64,000 nucleotides of DNA. It comes from Clostridiaceae bacterium (lineage in GTDB: Bacteria > Bacillota > Clostridia > Peptostreptococcales > Natronincolaceae). The translations under genes and the position numbers were made by a program. Under the pieces are notes generated by a model. The model ran no database searches, was not told the DNA's origin, and saw only the letters and a program-made list of their open reading frames with translations. This document shows positions 1 to 8,207 of the stretch, in pieces. Location of the stretch: the NCBI GenBank assembly GCA_018432235.1, contig JAHDLO010000010.1, positions 372,001-436,000 on the forward strand, given 5' to 3'. Positions within the stretch are counted from its first letter, which is position 1. Each line of letters starts with the position of its first letter.

Positions 1-365
1 ACCTCTACTATCTTTTTCTTCCACTTAGACGGATATACTCCGCTGTATTTTAAGGGCTGCTGTATTAACCCTTCAGCCGTAAACTGACTATTATAGCTAT
101 CCTTAAGCTGAAGGTATACAAGCTTCAGCTTTCTATGGTTTGATAATCCTGAATTAGACAAGCTTGCCAGTTCTCTGCCCATAAATTCACAGACTCCCGA
201 CCGTGGGGCTTCCTTACCCTGCAGCAGCTTAACCAGCATCTCCAACTGTATACTCTTCCCTTCTATCAGAAGTCTTTCCCCTGCATTTACCCGGAGGCTT
301 AAGCCCTTGATCAGGGCCTCCCCCTCCTTTTCCATGCTTATATTTTCAAGGTTAAGTATACTCAA
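1..365 (-). CDS. Degenerate ABC-type ATPase, 3' part outside the window
   Basis: Partial gene; the 3' end lies beyond base 1. I place the start at TTG 365 because GGAGGG (374-379) lies 8 bases upstream and the frame opens with ILNLENISM, the usual first strand of an ABC ATPase. It overlaps the end of the preceding ATPase gene by 14 bases, so it is translationally coupled. The segment GERLLIEGKSIQ near residues 29-40 aligns with the Walker A region but lacks about five residues of GxSGSGKST. Downstream, VYLQLKDSYNSQFTAEGLI resembles the OppF/DppF Q-loop region, with Q present. It may be a non-hydrolysing partner of the intact ATPase or a decaying gene. The frame is open across all visible bases, which favours a translated protein. 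The function is inferred from context only. Confidence 0.68.
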   Translation of the reverse strand, partial: MSILNLENISMEKEGEALIKGLSLRVNAGERLLIEGKSIQLEMLVKLLQGKEAPRSGVCEFMGRELASLSNSGLSNHRKLKLVYLQLKDSYNSQFTAEGLIQQPLKYSGVYPSKWKKKIVE

Positions 366-1050
366 CCAATTCACCCTCCAGTGCTCTATCATCTATTACC
401 TCACCGTCACGGAAGCTAATTATTCTTTTGGTTTGTGAAGCTATTTCAGGCTCATGGGTGACTAAAATGATCGTTGCACCCTCTTTATTAAGGGCCTTAA
501 ATATTTCCATAACCTCATATCCGGATTTTGAGTCAAGGTTGCCGGTGGGCTCATCCGCTAAAATAATGGCAGGATTGTTAACCAGTGCTCTGGCTATGGC
601 AACTCTTTGTCTTTGCCCTCCCGACAGCTCATTTGGCCTGTGGTGTACTCTATCTGTCAGCCCTACCCTTTCTAATGCGTGCATTGCCTTTTCTCTTCTG
701 TCCTTTGCTGACACCTTTGCATAAATCATTGGTAGCTCAACATTTTTCAATGCCGTGATCCTGGGTAGCAAATTAAAGGATTGAAATACAAAGCCAATCT
801 TCTGATTCCTTACCTCTGCCAACACATTATCAGCCAAATCCTCAATTTTTTTGTCATCCAATATATACAGTCCTGAGGTGGCCCTGTCCAGGCAGCCCAG
901 AATATTCATAAAGGTGGACTTGCCGGAGCCTGAAGGCCCCATTATTGCAACAAATTCCCCCTTGTTTATTTCTACATTAATATTTTTAAGCGCCTCAACT
1001 TCAATGCTACCATTTTTATAAACCTTTCTTAAACCCTCTATACGAATCAT
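352..1050 (-). CDS. MacB/LolD-type ABC exporter ATP-binding protein
   Basis: A 232-residue cytoplasmic ATPase energising the two FtsX/MacB-like permeases encoded just upstream. All ABC motifs are visible: Walker A GPSGSGKST (residues 38-46), Q-loop Q90 in GFVFQSFNLLP, signature LSGGQ (142-146), Walker B IILADEP (162-168), D-loop GNLDS and an H-loop in LVTHEPE. The length is typical of the LolD/YknY family. ATG 1050 is preceded by GAGGGGG. It lies 17 bases after a permease gene and overlaps the degenerate ATPase gene that follows. In Gram-positives such operons (YknXYZ type) export peptides, toxins or antibiotics. The substrate cannot be read from the sequence. Confidence 0.95.
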   Translation of the reverse strand: MIRIEGLRKVYKNGSIEVEALKNINVEINKGEFVAIMGPSGSGKSTFMNILGCLDRATSGLYILDDKKIEDLADNVLAEVRNQKIGFVFQSFNLLPRITALKNVELPMIYAKVSAKDRREKAMHALERVGLTDRVHHRPNELSGGQRQRVAIARALVNNPAIILADEPTGNLDSKSGYEVMEIFKALNKEGATIILVTHEPEIASQTKRIISFRDGEVIDDRALEGELVEYT

Positions 1051-1067
1051 ATGAATTCCCCCTCTAA

Positions 1068-2273
1068 TTATTCATAACGCAAAGCGTCTATCGGGTCCAG
1101 CTTTGCCGCCTTTTTGGCGGGATATACGCCAAATACTACACCTACCACAGTAGAAAAAATTAAGGCATAGGCTATTGCACCAATTGATATAATAAAGGGC
1201 AGCTTCAGTAGGCTAACAATACCGTAGCCTATGGCACTTCCAAGAGAAAGACCTAAAAATCCCCCCAAGACAGACAATATCACTGCCTCAATTAAAAATT
1301 GCAGCAATATGGTTGAGGGTCTGGCGCCCAATGCCTTTCTGATACCTATCTCCCTAGTTCTTTCAGTAACCGACACCAGCATGATATTCATAATGCCTAT
1401 GCCTCCAACCAGCAGAGAGATGGCAGCAATTCCTGATATGGTGGCTGTAAGAAAGGTTAGTCCCTGAGAAACCTGTGCAAACTCGGTTTCTCTTTTATAT
1501 ATTCTATACATGGCTGAATCCTTGTATCTTCTTTCTAAGAGATTCAATATCTTTTCTGTAACACCATCCAATGAGATAAATTCCTGTGCCTGAACCATCA
1601 TCCTTGGATATCTGTCGACATAATAGAATCTGCTGGCGAGAGTTATTGGTATAAAAGAATAGTAATACTCTCCCATAGCCATTTTCATAAGGGTGGAATC
1701 AGAAATTTTATCAATGCCTATTACTGAAAGCTCAAAGGTCTGAGGACCAGTGGTCATGGTTATGACCTGCCCAACTGCGGCCTCCGTAGTACCAAATAAG
1801 GCAACCGCGCTTTTTTCATCAAGAATGATAACATTTCTTCGGCCTTTAATATCTGATTCCTGCAGAAACCGTCCCTTAATAATCTGTACCAGCTCCACCT
1901 GATCATAGTTACTGTTTACACCATAAAGGTCTGAGCTTATCTCCTTGTTTTTATACTTTAGGGTTACGTTTCTTCTGATTTCTGCCGATGCCGCCTCAAT
2001 CTCCTCCAAGGCCTCGATGGCCTCAACATCCCCATCACTAAAGAAATCCCGATAAACAACAGGTCTTTCGGCACTGGTGAGATTGATATTCAGCTTCCCC
2101 TTACCGTATTGATCAAAGGCTCCTGTCATATCGGCCTTTGCAGCATTTCCAAGGGTGGTTATAATCACTACCGCCTGAATACCTATTATCAATCCCAGCA
2201 TTGTCAGAGCAGAGCGCATTTTATTGGCATAGATATTTTGTATAGCAATCTTCAATATTTCAAAGGCTATCAT
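1068..2273 (-). CDS. MacB-like ABC permease (first of two)
   Basis: A 401-residue permease. An N-terminal membrane segment (about residues 18-42, with the GLIIGIQAVV motif) is followed by a large extracytoplasmic MacB_PCD-type domain. Three closely spaced C-terminal helices form an FtsX domain, with the conserved coupling segment TERTREIGIRKALGA and a C-terminal YPAKKAAKLDPIDALRYE. It is one of two paralogous permeases in the operon (the other at 2305-3507), and they probably form a heterodimeric mechanotransmission-type transporter with the adaptor. It starts at ATG 2273 behind GGTAGG. The gap to the upstream permease is 31 bases, too short for a separate promoter of note. Confidence 0.93.
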   Translation of the reverse strand: MIAFEILKIAIQNIYANKMRSALTMLGLIIGIQAVVIITTLGNAAKADMTGAFDQYGKGKLNINLTSAERPVVYRDFFSDGDVEAIEALEEIEAASAEIRRNVTLKYKNKEISSDLYGVNSNYDQVELVQIIKGRFLQESDIKGRRNVIILDEKSAVALFGTTEAAVGQVITMTTGPQTFELSVIGIDKISDSTLMKMAMGEYYYSFIPITLASRFYYVDRYPRMMVQAQEFISLDGVTEKILNLLERRYKDSAMYRIYKRETEFAQVSQGLTFLTATISGIAAISLLVGGIGIMNIMLVSVTERTREIGIRKALGARPSTILLQFLIEAVILSVLGGFLGLSLGSAIGYGIVSLLKLPFIISIGAIAYALIFSTVVGVVFGVYPAKKAAKLDPIDALRYE

Positions 2274-2304
2274 GCTTCAACCTACCTTCATTTTTTATTC
2301 CCGT

Positions 2305-3507
2305 CTACTCGTATCTTAAGGCTTCAATCGGGTCCAGCCTTGCTGCCTTTCTAGCGGGATACACACCAAATATGATGCCCACTGAAACTGCAACTAAAGT
2401 GCCTGATACTACCTCAGCAGTACTTATTAAGGGCGGCATTTGCAAAAGCGCTGACACCCCACTGCCAATAAGATAGCCGAGGGCTATACCCGCCAAACCA
2501 CCTAAAACTGATATGATAACCGCCTCGGTTAAAAATTGCATTAATATGGTGGCGGTTTTAGCCCCAATGGCCTTTTTAATACCGATCTCCCTGGTTCTTT
2601 CCGTCACCGTCACCAGCATGATATTCATGATACCAATGCCCCCCACCAGCAGAGCAATGCCTGCAATTAGGGCTAATACGGCAGTGATGGTGCCGATAAC
2701 GCTATTTACCGTCTCAAGGGTTTGCTCAAGATTCATTACCATATATTTATCGGCGCCATTATTATGTATTCTGGATAGCAGCTTGGTTACCTGCTGTCCG
2801 GTGGCATCCATCATTTCCCTATTTTCCACCTTAATATTTACGCCATAGTATACTGTTTGATTATATGCCCTCATTACAGTAGATATCGGTACATATAGCT
2901 GTGCTCTGCCATTGTTGGTCATATTGCTGAAAAGACTTTCCTCATATTTTGAAACCCCAACAATAACAAACTCAACGGCTCCCCTTATAGTATTCAGCGT
3001 CACCACTTCACCTGCAACATCAATATGCCCATACAGCTCCCGGGCATCCTTCTCGGATATCACAATGGCATTGCTGCGATTTATTATATCCTGCTGATTG
3101 ATAAAGCGTCCCTTTATCATCTCTACATTGCTGATTGCCCCACTGTCCTCATTGGCACCCACCAGCACCACATCGATTTTTTTGTTATTTGCCCTCATGG
3201 AGGTCCATTCTTCAAACATCGGAGAAATTGCCGCTACCCCCTCTAGCTCCTTCAAAACCTCAATGTCTCTGTCGGTAATATAGTCCCTCGTAGAAATACC
3301 ATTGCTGTTGTTCCAGTTCAGGTAGACCATCAAACGATTAGTTCCAAATTGCTCAAGACTTTTTTGTATTTGATATTTTCCCCCATTGCCTATGGCTGAA
3401 ATTGCAATAACAGCCGATATCCCTATAATTATACCCAGCATAGTTAAAAGGGTTCGGAGCTTATTTGCCATAATGGAGGAAAAGGCTAAACGAATATTTT
3501 CCAGCAT
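2305..3507 (-). CDS. MacB-like ABC permease (second of two)
   Basis: A 400-residue paralogue of the neighbouring permease with the same architecture: an N-terminal helix containing MLGIIIGISAVIAISAIG, a MacB_PCD-like periplasmic-type domain to about residue 260, and a three-helix FtsX domain holding TERTREIGIKKAIGA and ending YPARKAARLDPIEALRYE. Having two non-identical permeases next to each other means the transporter is likely heteromeric. It starts 22 bases after the adaptor gene and belongs to the same transcription unit. Family assignment is strong; the transported substrate is unknown. Confidence 0.93.
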   Translation of the reverse strand: MLENIRLAFSSIMANKLRTLLTMLGIIIGISAVIAISAIGNGGKYQIQKSLEQFGTNRLMVYLNWNNSNGISTRDYITDRDIEVLKELEGVAAISPMFEEWTSMRANNKKIDVVLVGANEDSGAISNVEMIKGRFINQQDIINRSNAIVISEKDARELYGHIDVAGEVVTLNTIRGAVEFVIVGVSKYEESLFSNMTNNGRAQLYVPISTVMRAYNQTVYYGVNIKVENREMMDATGQQVTKLLSRIHNNGADKYMVMNLEQTLETVNSVIGTITAVLALIAGIALLVGGIGIMNIMLVTVTERTREIGIKKAIGAKTATILMQFLTEAVIISVLGGLAGIALGYLIGSGVSALLQMPPLISTAEVVSGTLVAVSVGIIFGVYPARKAARLDPIEALRYE

Positions 3508-3529
3508 CTTAAAATATCCTTTCTTTCGG

Positions 3530-4762
3530 CTATTTTTTAGCTATTACTAAAACCCTATCGCCATCTGCAAGGTTTGCAGGAGGATTAACGATTACCTCTT
3601 CGCCCTCTGTCAGATTGCTGACAACCTCTATGCTAAAGTCAGACTCAACACCAATCTGAACCTCACGCTTTTCAACTATACCGTCCTTTACAACATAAAC
3701 ATACCTGGTACCCTCATTCTCTGTTTGGATAGCATCAAAGGGAACAACGATGGTATTTTCACTGCTGTCGCTTATAATTCTTGTTTTAACAGTAAAGCCC
3801 GGCTTTAAAAACTCGTTGGTCTCCAGTACCTTTATGGTGACATTCACCACCGTTTCAATGCTTTGGCCTGTATTTACCCTGGAGGCAACTGGCGCAATTT
3901 TTTCAACAGTACCCTTGAAAATTTTATCAGCCATAGCATCAGTCACTATTTCCACCTCTTGACCAATATGTACCTTTCCAATATCGTACTCGCTAACATC
4001 TATTTTAATCTCCAAATGCTCCAAATTAGAAATCACAAAGCATGGTGAGGTGGGGCTTGTAAAGCTGCCCAGCTGAATATTTTGTTGTGTAACTACACCC
4101 TCCATAGAACTTACTATATGAGCCGACTGCTTTTGCTGCTGCGCCACTTGATCATCGATATTCATACGTGAAACATTTAATTGCTTATGTAGCTTTTGAA
4201 TATCATAGTAGAGGGCATCCTCGTTATCCAGATACTGTTGATATACCTTCTCCGCATCTTCACAGCTTTTTTGAAGCTTCTCAAACTCCACCTGAGAAAT
4301 TGCTCCTTTTTCAAAAAGGGCTTTGTTCCTTTCCAGATTCAATCTCGCCTCTGTCAATATGCTCTTGCTGCTGTCTATAGCCTCTAATCTAGACTTTTCA
4401 ACCTTCTCCAGCGAAATCCGCTCTATTTCCAGCTGCTCTCTTGCAACATCAATTTTATTCTTTAAGTCTGTCGCATCAACCGTTGCCAAAAGCTGACCCT
4501 TAGTTACCCTCTGTCCCAGCTCTACTTCAATAGACTTTACCTTGGCGCTGCCTTCATAATAGACCATCTGCTTTTCTACCTCTTCAAGTACCCCATTTGC
4601 AGGAACCTTGACAACAATATCACCTTTAGCAATAGTCACAACCTCAACAGGTATGCCCAAATTACCGGTTCTTGCAGCCCTCGTGGCAGCTGCTGTGCCT
4701 ATGCCTACCAGAATGATGATAATTACAATAATAATCAGTTTTTTCGATTTAAATCTCGCCAT
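3530..4762 (-). CDS. HlyD/YknX-type efflux adaptor (membrane fusion protein)
   Basis: A 410-residue, first gene of the exporter operon. The N-terminus has a basic stretch (RFKSKK) and one hydrophobic anchor (about residues 8-27), so the protein is tethered to the outside of the membrane. Then come a barrel-sandwich/lipoyl half (GQRVTKGQLLATVDATDL), a long alpha-helical hairpin rich in Glu/Lys (about 95-210), the second lipoyl half (MEGVVTQQNIQLGSF) and a beta-barrel and membrane-proximal domain. This order is typical of adaptors for MacB-type pumps; in Gram-positives the family is represented by YknX. The start ATG 4762 follows GGAGAGAAG. No conserved promoter is obvious in the AT-rich upstream gap, which also holds the rimI terminator. 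Confidence 0.92.
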   Translation of the reverse strand: MARFKSKKLIIIVIIIILVGIGTAAATRAARTGNLGIPVEVVTIAKGDIVVKVPANGVLEEVEKQMVYYEGSAKVKSIEVELGQRVTKGQLLATVDATDLKNKIDVAREQLEIERISLEKVEKSRLEAIDSSKSILTEARLNLERNKALFEKGAISQVEFEKLQKSCEDAEKVYQQYLDNEDALYYDIQKLHKQLNVSRMNIDDQVAQQQKQSAHIVSSMEGVVTQQNIQLGSFTSPTSPCFVISNLEHLEIKIDVSEYDIGKVHIGQEVEIVTDAMADKIFKGTVEKIAPVASRVNTGQSIETVVNVTIKVLETNEFLKPGFTVKTRIISDSSENTIVVPFDAIQTENEGTRYVYVVKDGIVEKREVQIGVESDFSIEVVSNLTEGEEVIVNPPANLADGDRVLVIAKK

Positions 4763-4850
4763 TATCTTCTCTCCTTGAAATAAAATTATTGTTTATATAA
4801 TGCATCTATAATACCTTTACGTATATAATTGAAAAATGTTTATATTTTTA

Positions 4851-4897
4851 ATAAAATAACCCGGCATCGTCAGCGTTTGACGTTATGTACCGGGTTT
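4851..4897 (-). terminator. Intrinsic terminator of tsaE-tsaB-rimI
   Basis: A stem AACCCGG (4858-4864) pairs with CCGGGTT (4889-4895), with an inner CGTCA/TGACG stem. On the minus strand it is followed by ATTTTATTAAA. It lies directly after the rimI stop codon and separates this operon from the exporter operon. Confidence 0.8.
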
Positions 4898-4907
4898 TGG
4901 TCATGCT

Positions 4908-5357
4908 TTATAGAGAATCCTTCCACATAATGAGGGCATCCTCACCATTATCATGGTAATAGCCGGGTCTGATACCACATGGCATAAAACCCAAGGCCTT
5001 GTAAAGATTTTGTGCTACTATATTTGATTTTCTTACCTCCAAGGTCATTTTGTCTATTCTCAATGCAATAGCTTCTTTTATCATAAAGGTAACTAGCGCC
5101 TTACCTATTTTTCTTCCTCTAAAATCCGGATGTACGGCAATATTGGTAACATGAGCTTCATCAATAATCAGCCACATTCCCCCATAGGCCACCACCTGCT
5201 CCTCAACAACAGCAACATAGTACTTCGACAGCAGATTTTTTTTTATCTCCTTTTCAAAGGAGCCTCTGGTCCATGGTACAGAAAAGGAGCTTTCCTCAAT
5301 CACCAGCACAGCATCTATGTCCTTAAGCGTCATCTTCCTTACAATCACTGAATCCAT
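4908..5357 (-). CDS. rimI: Ribosomal protein S18 alanine N-acetyltransferase
   Basis: A 149-residue GNAT-fold acetyltransferase, expected to acetylate the N-terminal alanine of ribosomal protein S18 using acetyl-CoA. Visible family marks are VRKMTLKDIDAVLVIEESSF at the N-terminus, the acetyl-CoA binding P-loop DFRGRKIGKALV (motif A) and LEVRKSNIVAQNLYKALGF (motif B), where the Asn and Tyr are typical of RimI. The ATG starts 5 bases after tsaB, with GGGGGT inside the tsaB stop region serving as ribosome binding site. The tsaE-tsaB-rimI order is conserved across Firmicutes, which supports RimI over a generic GNAT. Confidence 0.92.
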   Translation of the reverse strand: MDSVIVRKMTLKDIDAVLVIEESSFSVPWTRGSFEKEIKKNLLSKYYVAVVEEQVVAYGGMWLIIDEAHVTNIAVHPDFRGRKIGKALVTFMIKEAIALRIDKMTLEVRKSNIVAQNLYKALGFMPCGIRPGYYHDNGEDALIMWKDSL

Positions 5358-5362
5358 TTCTA

Positions 5363-6085
5363 CTATTTACCCCCATCCCCCATTGCCTTGAGTCTTTCCT
5401 CGTATTGGTTCTCAGCCTGTGACTTTCTCATGTATATTGGTATCAGCTGAGCAGCCTCACCAACCTCACCTCTTCTGTATCTTTCCCTGGCTAATAGTGC
5501 AACAGAGGAGGCCTTCGGCATTCTGAGGGCAGCAGGCAGAATAATTGCCAGCTCCTTTAGCTCCGCTTCGATAAGCTCTCGATGCTTGTCCACTGCATCC
5601 CCCAAAAAAATGACCCTTTCCTTCAAATCACCTAAACGCTTAAGCAGCTCTTCTATTTCAGTCACCTCCTGCTTTTGGTTTTCAAAAAAGCTGCTGCCCT
5701 GCCAGGTATATTGGGCAGTATAAACAAGATTTTTTTGTGCGTCAATTATGGGACATACTGAAATGCCACTATAGGGCAAATTATATGCCAGTGCCTCCAG
5801 CGTCGGTATACCCACTACTGGCTTTTCAAGCGCCTGAGCCATGGCCTTAATAGTGGCAGCGCCTATCCTCAGGCCCGTAAATGAACCAGGACCCAATGAG
5901 GTTGCAAAGATATCTATGTCCTTTGGTTTTAATTCACAGCCCGTCATTAGCTCCTCAATCATTGGTATCAGCCTCTGGGAGTGAGTCATTTTATGGTTGA
6001 GGCTATATTCCCCCACCAGCTTTTCATCCGCCATTACCGCCACCGTTGCCACCACTGAGGAGGTATCAAGTGCTAATATTTTCAT
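5363..6085 (-). CDS. tsaB: tRNA threonylcarbamoyladenosine biosynthesis protein TsaB
   Basis: A 240-residue ASKHA-fold protein. It forms a complex with TsaD and TsaE that transfers the threonylcarbamoyl group to A37 of ANN-decoding tRNAs. It shows the N-terminal MKILALDTSS, the conserved SLGPGSFTGLRIG, and KPVVGIPTLEALA. The C-terminal half is more divergent, as usual for TsaB. Its ATG overlaps the tsaE stop by one base (TAATG), so translation is coupled. TsaD is not in this window. Confidence 0.95.
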   Translation of the reverse strand: MKILALDTSSVVATVAVMADEKLVGEYSLNHKMTHSQRLIPMIEELMTGCELKPKDIDIFATSLGPGSFTGLRIGAATIKAMAQALEKPVVGIPTLEALAYNLPYSGISVCPIIDAQKNLVYTAQYTWQGSSFFENQKQEVTEIEELLKRLGDLKERVIFLGDAVDKHRELIEAELKELAIILPAALRMPKASSVALLARERYRRGEVGEAAQLIPIYMRKSQAENQYEERLKAMGDGGK

Positions 6086-6540
6086 TATAACAACAGCTCC
6101 CCTACTATCTTCTCGTAATAATCGTTAGTTCCCTTGATACATATATTTCGCTGCTGTTGATCGATTACCTTTATATCTATCCACAAATGAGACATTGGCA
6201 GGATATCCTGAATAAGGGATGCCCATTCTATAATACATACGCCATCACCGTAGAAGTATTCCTCATAGCCTATATCCTCCATCGCCCTTGAATTCTCCAG
6301 TCGATATACATCAAAGTGATATAGAGGCAGCCTACCCTGATATTCGTTTATAATAGTAAAGGTTGGGCTGGAAACATAATCCTCCACTCCAAAGCCTCTG
6401 GCAAAGGCTTGGGTAAAGGTGGTTTTTCCTGCGCCAAGGTCACCGGTCAGACAAATGATATCTCCCCTATTCACCTTCTGACTTAATTTAACAGCCAGAG
6501 CTTCCGTCTCCTGTTGCGTCTTAATATTTATACAATTCAT
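6085..6540 (-). CDS. tsaE: tRNA threonylcarbamoyladenosine biosynthesis ATPase TsaE
   Basis: A 151-residue P-loop ATPase that drives the tRNA t6A cycle together with TsaB and TsaD. Walker A is GDLGAGKTTFTQAFARG (about residues 35-51). FTIINEYQGRLPLYHFDVYRLE and the acidic VCIIEWASLI segment are typical of TsaE. It is the first gene of its operon. The 214-base upstream gap contains the terminator of ribU, so the promoter must lie between about 6541 and 6685, a very AT-rich stretch. Confidence 0.95.
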   Translation of the reverse strand: MNCINIKTQQETEALAVKLSQKVNRGDIICLTGDLGAGKTTFTQAFARGFGVEDYVSSPTFTIINEYQGRLPLYHFDVYRLENSRAMEDIGYEEYFYGDGVCIIEWASLIQDILPMSHLWIDIKVIDQQQRNICIKGTNDYYEKIVGELLL

Positions 6541-6684
6541 CTTTTCACCCGCTTTATATTTAATTTAACCAATTGCAATCTAACTCTGAAAAATCGAATC
6601 CAGAATTTCCTAGACATAAATACACCTATTCTATATTTTAGCACAATTTTATTCTTCTAAAACCTGTATATTACATATTTTGCA

Positions 6685-6738
6685 TAAAATATAAAGGGAC
6701 CGTACCGAAAGCTAATTAAAGCCTTGGTCCAGTCCCTA
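6685..6738 (-). terminator. Intrinsic terminator of ribU
   Basis: AGGGAC (6695-6700) pairs with GTCCCT (6732-6737). The stem extends inward imperfectly to about 12 positions, and on the minus strand the stem is followed by TTTATATTTTATG. It sits just after the ribU stop. Confidence 0.7.
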
Positions 6739-6754
6739 CTAGGAATGCTATTAT

Positions 6755-7360
6755 TTATTTTTTAATTATTGGTGACAGCTTTTTATAAATCAATAGCGTA
6801 ATAGTCGCTATGGCCATACCCTTTACTAAATTAAAGGGCGTTATGCCATAGAGAATAAGGCTTTGTACATCTACTATTCTGCTATTAACCATTGTGCCCA
6901 GATTAACTATGGCGTCTATAGGCATAAAGTTAGAATAGAAGGGGATTACGATGTAGTAGTTAGCCAGAGCACCTGCTATACACATTACAACCGTGCCAAC
7001 AATTGTCCCCAGCAATGCATGAAATTTATCCTTTTTTGCATGGTATACCAAAGCTGCTGGTACCACATAGGAAACACCAACTATAAAGTTTGCCATTTCA
7101 CCGACTCCGCCGGTTGAGGATTTAGTAATGCCATATAGCACAACCTTAACGAATTGGATAAGAACACCAGCCACCGGACCCAGTGCAAAACCGCCCACCA
7201 AAGCCGGAACATCACTCATATCAATCTTTAAAAAGCTGGGAAACATAGGTAATGGAAAATCCAGCAGCATCAGAATATATGCTACAACTGCCAGCATCGA
7301 AATCTTAACAAGGCTGTTAACAGATAGCTTGTTTTTTGAAATACTTAAACTGTTTTGCAT
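6755..7360 (-). CDS. ribU: ECF transporter substrate-binding subunit for riboflavin
   Basis: A 201-residue integral membrane protein with about six hydrophobic segments (for example SMLAVVAYILMLLDFPLPMF near residues 22-41 and VPALVGGFALGPVAGVLI near 51-68). It is the S component that binds riboflavin/FMN precursors and couples to the shared ECF ATPase module, which is not present here. DFPLPMFPSFLKIDMSDVPALVGGFALGP is the characteristic RibU/ECF-S stretch. The FMN riboswitch immediately upstream makes riboflavin the expected ligand. The start ATG 7360 follows a strong AGGAGG. Confidence 0.94.
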   Translation of the reverse strand: MQNSLSISKNKLSVNSLVKISMLAVVAYILMLLDFPLPMFPSFLKIDMSDVPALVGGFALGPVAGVLIQFVKVVLYGITKSSTGGVGEMANFIVGVSYVVPAALVYHAKKDKFHALLGTIVGTVVMCIAGALANYYIVIPFYSNFMPIDAIVNLGTMVNSRIVDVQSLILYGITPFNLVKGMAIATITLLIYKKLSPIIKK

Positions 7361-7430
7361 TTTAATTCCTCCTGTAAAATCGTGAATTATAGAATATTGC
7401 TTTCTTCAAAGAAATTAGGTCTTTTAAATA

Positions 7431-7461
7431 TAAAAAAACCTGAAGATAAAAATCCTCAGGT
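7431..7461 (-). terminator. Riboswitch-controlled terminator before ribU
   Basis: AACCTGA (7438-7444) and TCAGGTT (7455-7461) form a hairpin. On the minus strand it is followed by seven T residues and ATATTT. It lies between the FMN aptamer and the ribU start, the normal position for a transcription-terminating expression platform. Confidence 0.85.
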
Positions 7462-7492
7462 TAAAAGAGCGTATAGCAACGTCAAAAAAGCC

Positions 7493-7608
7493 CTTTCTTC
7501 TCCCATCCAGACTATACTGTCGATACTGGAATTTCACCAGTTCAATCGATTTAAAAATCGACTCGCGGATTATACCGCCGGTCGGGAATTTCACCCTGCC
7601 CTGAAGAA
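7493..7608 (-). promoter_or_regulatory. FMN riboswitch (RFN element)
   Basis: The minus strand carries the strongly conserved RFN blocks in order: TTCAGGGCAGGGTGAAATTC, CCGACCGGCGGTA, CCGCGA, TGGTGAAATTCCA, CGACAGTATAGTCTGGATGG and GAGAAG. A variable stem with ATCGATT lies between. FMN binding is known to favour downstream termination, here the hairpin at 7431-7461, so ribU should be off when flavin is plentiful. Confidence 0.97.
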
Positions 7609-7631
7609 TTAACATTTATTCTATTAAGCAT

Positions 7632-7660
7632 ATTATATACCTTTTTTACTCTGCAAGCAA
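7632..7660 (-). promoter_or_regulatory. Sigma-A promoter of the FMN riboswitch/ribU transcript
   Basis: A -35 TTGCTT (7655-7660), a 17-base spacer and a -10 TATAAT (7632-7637) are read on the minus strand. This places the transcript start near 7625, about 17 bases before the aptamer. Confidence 0.75.
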
Positions 7661-7675
7661 TATTTTGAAGAAAAA

Positions 7676-8173
7676 TTATTTATCATTCACTTGATTTGCC
7701 AGCCTTTTTAAATTGTTTAGCTCCTCCTCAATGTTAAATTGGAATTTTAAGCAGAAGAAAATCAACAATGCTAAAATTAGTAGCTTTGGCAAGAAGTATA
7801 ACACCCTTAGCCACTCCTGCGACAAAATTTCAACATAGCTCAAACCCGTTGCGCCTTGAACTATAAATGAGTAGGGGCCTTCAATTAAAGTATTAACAAT
7901 AAAGCTAATAAGACAGCCCAGGAAAGCTCTCCCCGGCCTTGCCTTTAGTAGCAGCCACATGATTAGAAACATAGAGAAAAAGGACAATATGAGATGGGGG
8001 CCAAAATCAACATATCTTCGAATAAAGAAGATAGCTATACTCTGTACAATCGCTGCAATGAAAACTCTGATTAGCTTAGGCTTAATGCCCACCATGGTCA
8101 AACCGAAGAGCATCATAAGTAATGCCTCCGGTATTACTCCGAATATTACAAAACTCAGTGGCATAGTATCCAT
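7676..8173 (-). CDS. Membrane protein of unknown function
   Basis: A 165-residue protein I do not recognise. It has about five hydrophobic segments (near residues 4-27, 33-51, 57-76, 84-103 and 125-143) and a short charged C-terminal tail with ENIEEELNNLKRL-like character. It contains no catalytic motif. The overall look, several helices then a coiled-coil-like tail, resembles the N-terminal membrane sensing part of GHKL histidine kinases, but no kinase domain follows before the stop. The start is well supported by AAAGGAG 6 bases before ATG 8173. It lies 34 bases after the amidohydrolase gene and is probably cotranscribed with it. Confidence 0.75.
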   Translation of the reverse strand: MDTMPLSFVIFGVIPEALLMMLFGLTMVGIKPKLIRVFIAAIVQSIAIFFIRRYVDFGPHLILSFFSMFLIMWLLLKARPGRAFLGCLISFIVNTLIEGPYSFIVQGATGLSYVEILSQEWLRVLYFLPKLLILALLIFFCLKFQFNIEEELNNLKRLANQVNDK

Positions 8174-8207
8174 GAATAATCTCCTTTACAGTTATTCCCT
8201 ACCCTAC

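Noticed and set aside
7424-7615. 63-codon frame on the minus strand
   Set aside because: It is the FMN riboswitch and its terminator read as protein.
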